A DNA stretch of 45,942 nt from an uncultured Pseudomonadota bacterium (GTDB lineage Bacteria > Myxococcota_A > UBA796 > GCA-2862545): assembly GCA_903861005.1 (NCBI GenBank), contig CAIOSP010000036.1, positions 1 through 45,942 of the forward strand, written 5' to 3'. Position numbers and translations under genes: made by a program. The notes under the pieces are model-generated. The model had not been told where the DNA came from. It did not search any database and worked only from the letters and a program-made list of their open reading frames with translations. Below, in pieces: positions 42,339 to 45,942 of the stretch (the first letter of the stretch is position 1; each line of letters starts with the position of its first letter).

Positions 42339-43360
42339 GCGCGCTTGAGCGAGGCGCGCGCGAGCCGCTCGAGCGGGCGCTTCAGGCACTCCGCGATCAC
42401 CTCTTCGGCCGTGCCGGAGCCCGGCGCGAGCACCAGGCGGTGCGCGAAGACAAAGGGCGCCAGCGTCTCCAGGTCGTCGGCGCTCACGAAGTCGCGCCCG
42501 GACAGCAGCGCGTGGGCCTGCAGCGCGGGGATCATCAGCACGAGCGAGCGCGTCGACACCCCCTGGAGGGCGCGCTCGCTCTTGCGGGTCTCCTCCGCCA
42601 GATCGACGAGCGCCTCCTTGATCGCAGGCGCCACGAACACGGCGGTGCGCGCCGCGTGACGTGCCTCCACCACCTCGGTCCGGCTGACCCGCGGCATGCT
42701 GTCTCCCACGCCCGCCTGAACGGCGTCCAGGCGCTGGAGCAGGTCGAGCTCGGCCGCGCGCGAGATGTGGGTCATCCGGATCTTGAACAGGAAGCGATCG
42801 AGCTGTGCGGCTGGCAGCGGGAAGGTGCCCGCCAGGTCCAGCGGGTTCTGCGTGGCGATCACGAAGAACAGCTCGTCGAGCTTGCGCGTCTGGTTGTCGA
42901 TCGTCGTCTGCTTCTCGGCCATGGCCTCCAGCAGCGCGGACTGCACCTTGGGTGACGTGCGGTTGATCTCGTCGGCCAGCAGGACGTGCGCGAAGATCGG
43001 GCCCGGGCGGAAGAAGAAGCGCTGCGTGTTCGGATCAAAGATGGTGGACCCGGTGACGTCACCGGGGAGCAGGTCGGGCGTGAACTGGATGCGACGCACG
43101 GCCACGATCTCGTCGTCGGGCCGGTCGTCGGTGAGCGCGTCGCCGAGCGCTTTGGCGAGCGTGGTCTTGCCCGACCCGGGGTAATCCTCGAGCAGCACGT
43201 GTCCGTCCGCGATCAGCGCGACGATCACCATGTCGACGACGGCGTCGCGGCCCACCACCGCCGCGCGAAGGCGACGCTGGATGCGCTTGACCACGTCACG
43301 CGCGGCGTCCAACTCGGACGATCCCTTGGCGAGCCTCGGCGCGGTGTGCTCGTCGGACAT
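42335..43360 (-). CDS. MoxR-type AAA+ ATPase
   Basis: 341 residues from ATG 43360, chosen for AAGGAG six bases upstream; ATG 43375 overlaps the upstream gene's stop by ATGA. Walker A is LLEDYPGSGKTTLAKALG. Walker B is VLLADEINRTSPKVQSALLE, followed by sensor 1 (FVIATQNPLDLAGTFPLPAA) and an arginine finger in LDRFLFKIRM. The C-terminal lid carries VSTRSLVLMIPALQAHALLS. MoxR proteins are chaperone-like ATPases that activate metalloenzymes or VWA/DUF58 proteins. They are often found with DUF58 and transglutaminase genes; here the transglutaminase is directly upstream and coupled. Its last codon overlaps the convergent gene. Confidence 0.95.
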   Translation of the reverse strand: MSDEHTAPRLAKGSSELDAARDVVKRIQRRLRAAVVGRDAVVDMVIVALIADGHVLLEDYPGSGKTTLAKALGDALTDDRPDDEIVAVRRIQFTPDLLPGDVTGSTIFDPNTQRFFFRPGPIFAHVLLADEINRTSPKVQSALLEAMAEKQTTIDNQTRKLDELFFVIATQNPLDLAGTFPLPAAQLDRFLFKIRMTHISRAAELDLLQRLDAVQAGVGDSMPRVSRTEVVEARHAARTAVFVAPAIKEALVDLAEETRKSERALQGVSTRSLVLMIPALQAHALLSGRDFVSADDLETLAPFVFAHRLVLAPGSGTAEEVIAECLKRPLERLARASLKRA

Positions 43361-43371
43361 CTTGCTCTCCT

Positions 43372-45942
43372 TCATCGCGTGCGGAACGGGGTGCTCGGAT
43401 CGATCCAGCCCAAGGCGCGACGCCACCATGGCACAGCCGCCGCGGACTCGCGCCGTACCGCGCTGACCCAGGCGCGCCACGTCTGCGCGTCCAGCCGGCT
43501 GCTGTGCTCGGGGCCAAACGCGGACGCGACGTGTGCGTCGGTCAGCGCGGTCATGCTTGGCGCCACGGCGGCGACGCGGCGCGCGTGGCGCTCCCGGGAC
43601 TCACCGACCTCGCGGCCGAGGCCCACCGAGGTCAGGCGGTGCAGCGCCGCGCGGTAGGCCACCCGCGGCAGCGCCGACCGGAGCATCCACGGGCTGAACG
43701 CGAACCACGCCTTGACCAGGTAGACGCCGATCACCGCGAACAGCGCTATCCCGCGCAAGAGGGTCCACAGGCCCACCGCCATGCCGCGCAGCGCAGGCAT
43801 CAGCTCGCGGAGCCAGTCGCGCGGCGTGGGCGGGATCTCGGCCGCGGGCGGGGTCTGCCGCGCCAGCTCGCCGAGCTGCCGCGCCACGTCCTCGTCGAGC
43901 GGTGGCGACGGCGGATCGACGATCTTGCGCGGCGTCGGATCGACCGCGACCCAACCGATCCCGTCGAGCCAGATCTCCGGCCACGCGTGCGCCTGGTGTC
44001 CACGCACGACCAGGCTCGACCCGCGCCGATCACTCGCCGGGACGGCGTAGCCGGTGCCAATGCGCGAGGGGATGCCCAGCAGGCGGTCCAGGTAGACCGA
44101 CGCGTGCGCGCCGTGCACGCAGTAGCCGTGCAGGTCGCCGAACAGGAAGTCCGCCGTCGGGTCGCCCTCGCCCTCATGCCTGCGCGAGCTGTCGCCGATC
44201 ATATGGTCGTCGAGCCAGCGCTTTACCGCCAGCGCCCGCGCCATCGGGTCGGTCGCCGCGCTCGCGGACAGGTCGGCCACGATCTCATCCGCCAACGCGC
44301 GGTACCGCGGATCGGTTGGCGCGGTCAGGTAGGTCTGCCGCAGCTCCGGGCTCACGTCCGGGCCGTTCGAGGTGTGCCCGAGCATGCCTTCAAAGCCCAG
44401 CGGGTTCACGGCGGACGAGAAGGACCAGGCGCGGAGGAAGCGGCTCGGATCCGGGTTGGGCAGCGGCGCGTACGACACCGGGAAGTCGGGCGAGAACGGC
44501 AGCGGATGGTCGACGAGGATCGCCACGCTGCCGGTGAGCTGAAAGCGCATGTCCATCGGCGGCGGCGCGGCGCTTCCGACGGCCGCGGTGGGCATCTCGC
44601 CGATCAGGTCACGGTCGAGTCCGCTGCCTGACGTCGCGGGGATGAGGCGGTGCCCGTTGAACACCGACAGGGCGCCCTGGCGCAGGTACCACAGCTCCGT
44701 CGGCGGCTCGAAGTCGTCGTCGAGCAGCAGCACCGCGACGGGCTGCGCGTTCTGGCCCGCGCTCCCAGACTTGGACTGCTCCTCAGACGGCGCGCCGCCG
44801 CCAGCGCCATCCTCGGGAGGCTTGGCGTCGGGCGGCGTCGCGTCCGGCGGCGCGTCCGGCGGCTTCGGATCAGAGGGCTTCGACTCCGGCGGCATGCCGT
44901 CCGACGGCTTGGACTCCGCCGGCTGCGACTGGGGCGGCTTGGACTCGGGCGATCCGTCCGGCGGCTTCTGCGCGTCCTTTGGTGTGCCCCTCGCCGAGCC
45001 CTGGCCCGCGCGCGTGTTCGACGGGCTGCCCTGGTGCGATTGGTCGGCGGACGGGCGCGGCGGCTTCGCGGCGTCCGTCCCTGCGGGCTGTTCGGGCTTG
45101 CCCCCGTCCGCGCCGACGGGCGTGGCCCCGTCCGGGTCGGCGGGCTTGGCGCCTTGGCCGCCCTGGGCCTCCTTGGGGGTCGCGGGCTCGCCGCCGTGGG
45201 CGTCCTTGGGCGACGCGGGCTGCCCTGCGTCGTCCAGCTTGGGCGCGCCTGCGTCCGCGCCGTCGGGCTTGGGCGTCTGGCCTCCGTCAACACCGCTAGG
45301 CTCGGCATCCGGCGGCGGCGCGCCAGCGCCGTCCTGCGGGGGCGCGTCGACCGGCAGCTTGGACGGGTCCGCGCGAGGCAGGTCCCCGTCGTCGCCCTTC
45401 GACGTCGCCTGCGACTGCAGATCGGGAGCCGGCGTGACGCCCGCGATCCCGACAAGCAGCCAACCCAGCGCCAGCACCACCGGCACGATCAGCAGCGCGG
45501 TGCGACGGATGCGCCCGGTGTGCTCGACCGCGAGCAGCGCCAACAACATGAGCGCGGCCGCGCCGCCGATGCCGAACAGCAGCGTCCGAGGGTCCATGCC
45601 CAGGGTCCACGCAAGGTCAGCCACGGCGAGCGGACGACCGACCGCACCGTCGCGGTGAGAGGCGAACACCGACGCGCCCGCCGCGCCGAGCAGCACCGCC
45701 TCCAGACCGCGCGCGGTGTCGTGACGTGCGCCCAGTGCCCGGAACCCACCGACGAAGCTGGTGGCCACCACCCCGAACACCGCCCAGCCCGCGAGCGAGA
45801 GCGCGAGCCCAGGCCCCAGCCAGCGCGCGACGAAGGTGTCCGTGAGCACCCCCGCGATCACCGGCCCCAGCAGGCAGGCCACCACCCCGCCCAGCGCGAT
45901 CCACCTCGAGCGAGCCGCCCGCCGCAGCGCGAGCTCGCCCAC
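43372..45942 (-). CDS. TgpA-like transmembrane transglutaminase, 5' end at window edge
   Basis: At least 856 residues; the first visible codon is GTG at the very edge, so the true start may lie outside. Five to six membrane helices (about 12-200, e.g. LLFGIGGAAALMLLALLAVE) are followed by a long Pro/Lys/Asp/Ala-rich, probably disordered segment (about 190-400). The transglutaminase core has the Cys in LHGYCVHGAHASVYLDRLLG, His in VRGHQAHAWPEIWLDGIGWV and Asp in VAVDPTPRK, the catalytic triad. Two more helices follow in the C-terminus (AVGLWTLLRGIALFAVIGVY). This is the TgpA/DUF3488-like layout, linked to envelope maintenance. The very long charged linker is unusual. Stop overlaps the MoxR ATG at 43375 by 4 bp. 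Confidence 0.9.
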   Translation of the reverse strand: MGELALRRAARSRWIALGGVVACLLGPVIAGVLTDTFVARWLGPGLALSLAGWAVFGVVATSFVGGFRALGARHDTARGLEAVLLGAAGASVFASHRDGAVGRPLAVADLAWTLGMDPRTLLFGIGGAAALMLLALLAVEHTGRIRRTALLIVPVVLALGWLLVGIAGVTPAPDLQSQATSKGDDGDLPRADPSKLPVDAPPQDGAGAPPPDAEPSGVDGGQTPKPDGADAGAPKLDDAGQPASPKDAHGGEPATPKEAQGGQGAKPADPDGATPVGADGGKPEQPAGTDAAKPPRPSADQSHQGSPSNTRAGQGSARGTPKDAQKPPDGSPESKPPQSQPAESKPSDGMPPESKPSDPKPPDAPPDATPPDAKPPEDGAGGGAPSEEQSKSGSAGQNAQPVAVLLLDDDFEPPTELWYLRQGALSVFNGHRLIPATSGSGLDRDLIGEMPTAAVGSAAPPPMDMRFQLTGSVAILVDHPLPFSPDFPVSYAPLPNPDPSRFLRAWSFSSAVNPLGFEGMLGHTSNGPDVSPELRQTYLTAPTDPRYRALADEIVADLSASAATDPMARALAVKRWLDDHMIGDSSRRHEGEGDPTADFLFGDLHGYCVHGAHASVYLDRLLGIPSRIGTGYAVPASDRRGSSLVVRGHQAHAWPEIWLDGIGWVAVDPTPRKIVDPPSPPLDEDVARQLGELARQTPPAAEIPPTPRDWLRELMPALRGMAVGLWTLLRGIALFAVIGVYLVKAWFAFSPWMLRSALPRVAYRAALHRLTSVGLGREVGESRERHARRVAAVAPSMTALTDAHVASAFGPEHSSRLDAQTWRAWVSAVRRESAAAVPWWRRALGWIDPSTPFRTR

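Noticed and set aside
42335-45942. MoxR-transglutaminase pair without DUF58 as a novel arrangement
   Set aside because: The window ends inside the upstream gene, so a DUF58 gene may lie just outside.

Overview
The window is very GC-rich, with strong G/C preference at third codon positions, frequent GTG and TTG starts and short intergenic gaps. It encodes an outer-membrane, lipoprotein-rich Gram-negative cell: several lipobox proteins, a TonB-like protein, a beta-barrel-like protein, PKD and choice-of-anchor-D-like surface proteins, and a giant Ser/Thr kinase-ATPase-GAF-adenylate cyclase fusion. This mix is typical of Myxococcota (formerly Deltaproteobacteria). I cannot name a genus, and I see no rRNA, tRNA, insertion sequence or CRISPR array.

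Region 1 (1-10990) is part of an extracellular contractile injection system (eCIS, phage-tail-like). A leftward arm encodes a DUF4255 cap/terminator-type protein, a large tail sheath, the tail tube, a zinc-ribbon-like tail assembly protein, a 52-residue DUF6760-like protein and the start of a second sheath-like protein that leaves the window. Baseplate, spike and tape-measure genes are not here and probably lie further left. A divergent rightward arm encodes an unknown protein, an ArgE-type M20 deacetylase, a small DUF4157 (eCIS-core)-like protein with an HEQHH zinc motif, the AAA+ ATPase and a hybrid histidine kinase. The last three are joined by ATGA overlaps.

Region 2 (10991-30110) is mixed housekeeping and envelope: a DUF2254-like membrane protein, a small lipoprotein, an unusual regulator fused to an OmpR-type winged helix and overlapping aat, a YggS-type PLP protein, a PKD lipoprotein, a penicillin-acylase-family lipoprotein, a VTT membrane protein, an outer-membrane protein, a PlsC acyltransferase, a polytopic GT-C-like protein, a choice-of-anchor-D-like lipoprotein, an SGNH-hydrolase lipoprotein, a TonB-like protein, GloB and a HelD-like helicase.

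Region 3 (30237-38512) is the most striking. A membrane-anchored catalase-fold protein resembling catalase-related allene oxide synthases faces, across a convergent inverted-repeat region, a kinase/ATPase/GAF/adenylate-cyclase fusion. That fusion gene overlaps by 11 bp the end of a lipoxygenase gene with all five iron ligands. Lipoxygenase plus catalase-type hydroperoxide-processing enzyme is the logic of the coral oxylipin pathway. Here the two enzymes are separate genes bracketing a putative cAMP/phospho-signalling protein.

Region 4 (38601-45942) holds a secreted repeat-rich protein of unknown role, a second copy of the GT-C-like polytopic family seen at 22096, a MoxR ATPase and a TgpA-like transmembrane transglutaminase cut by the right edge.
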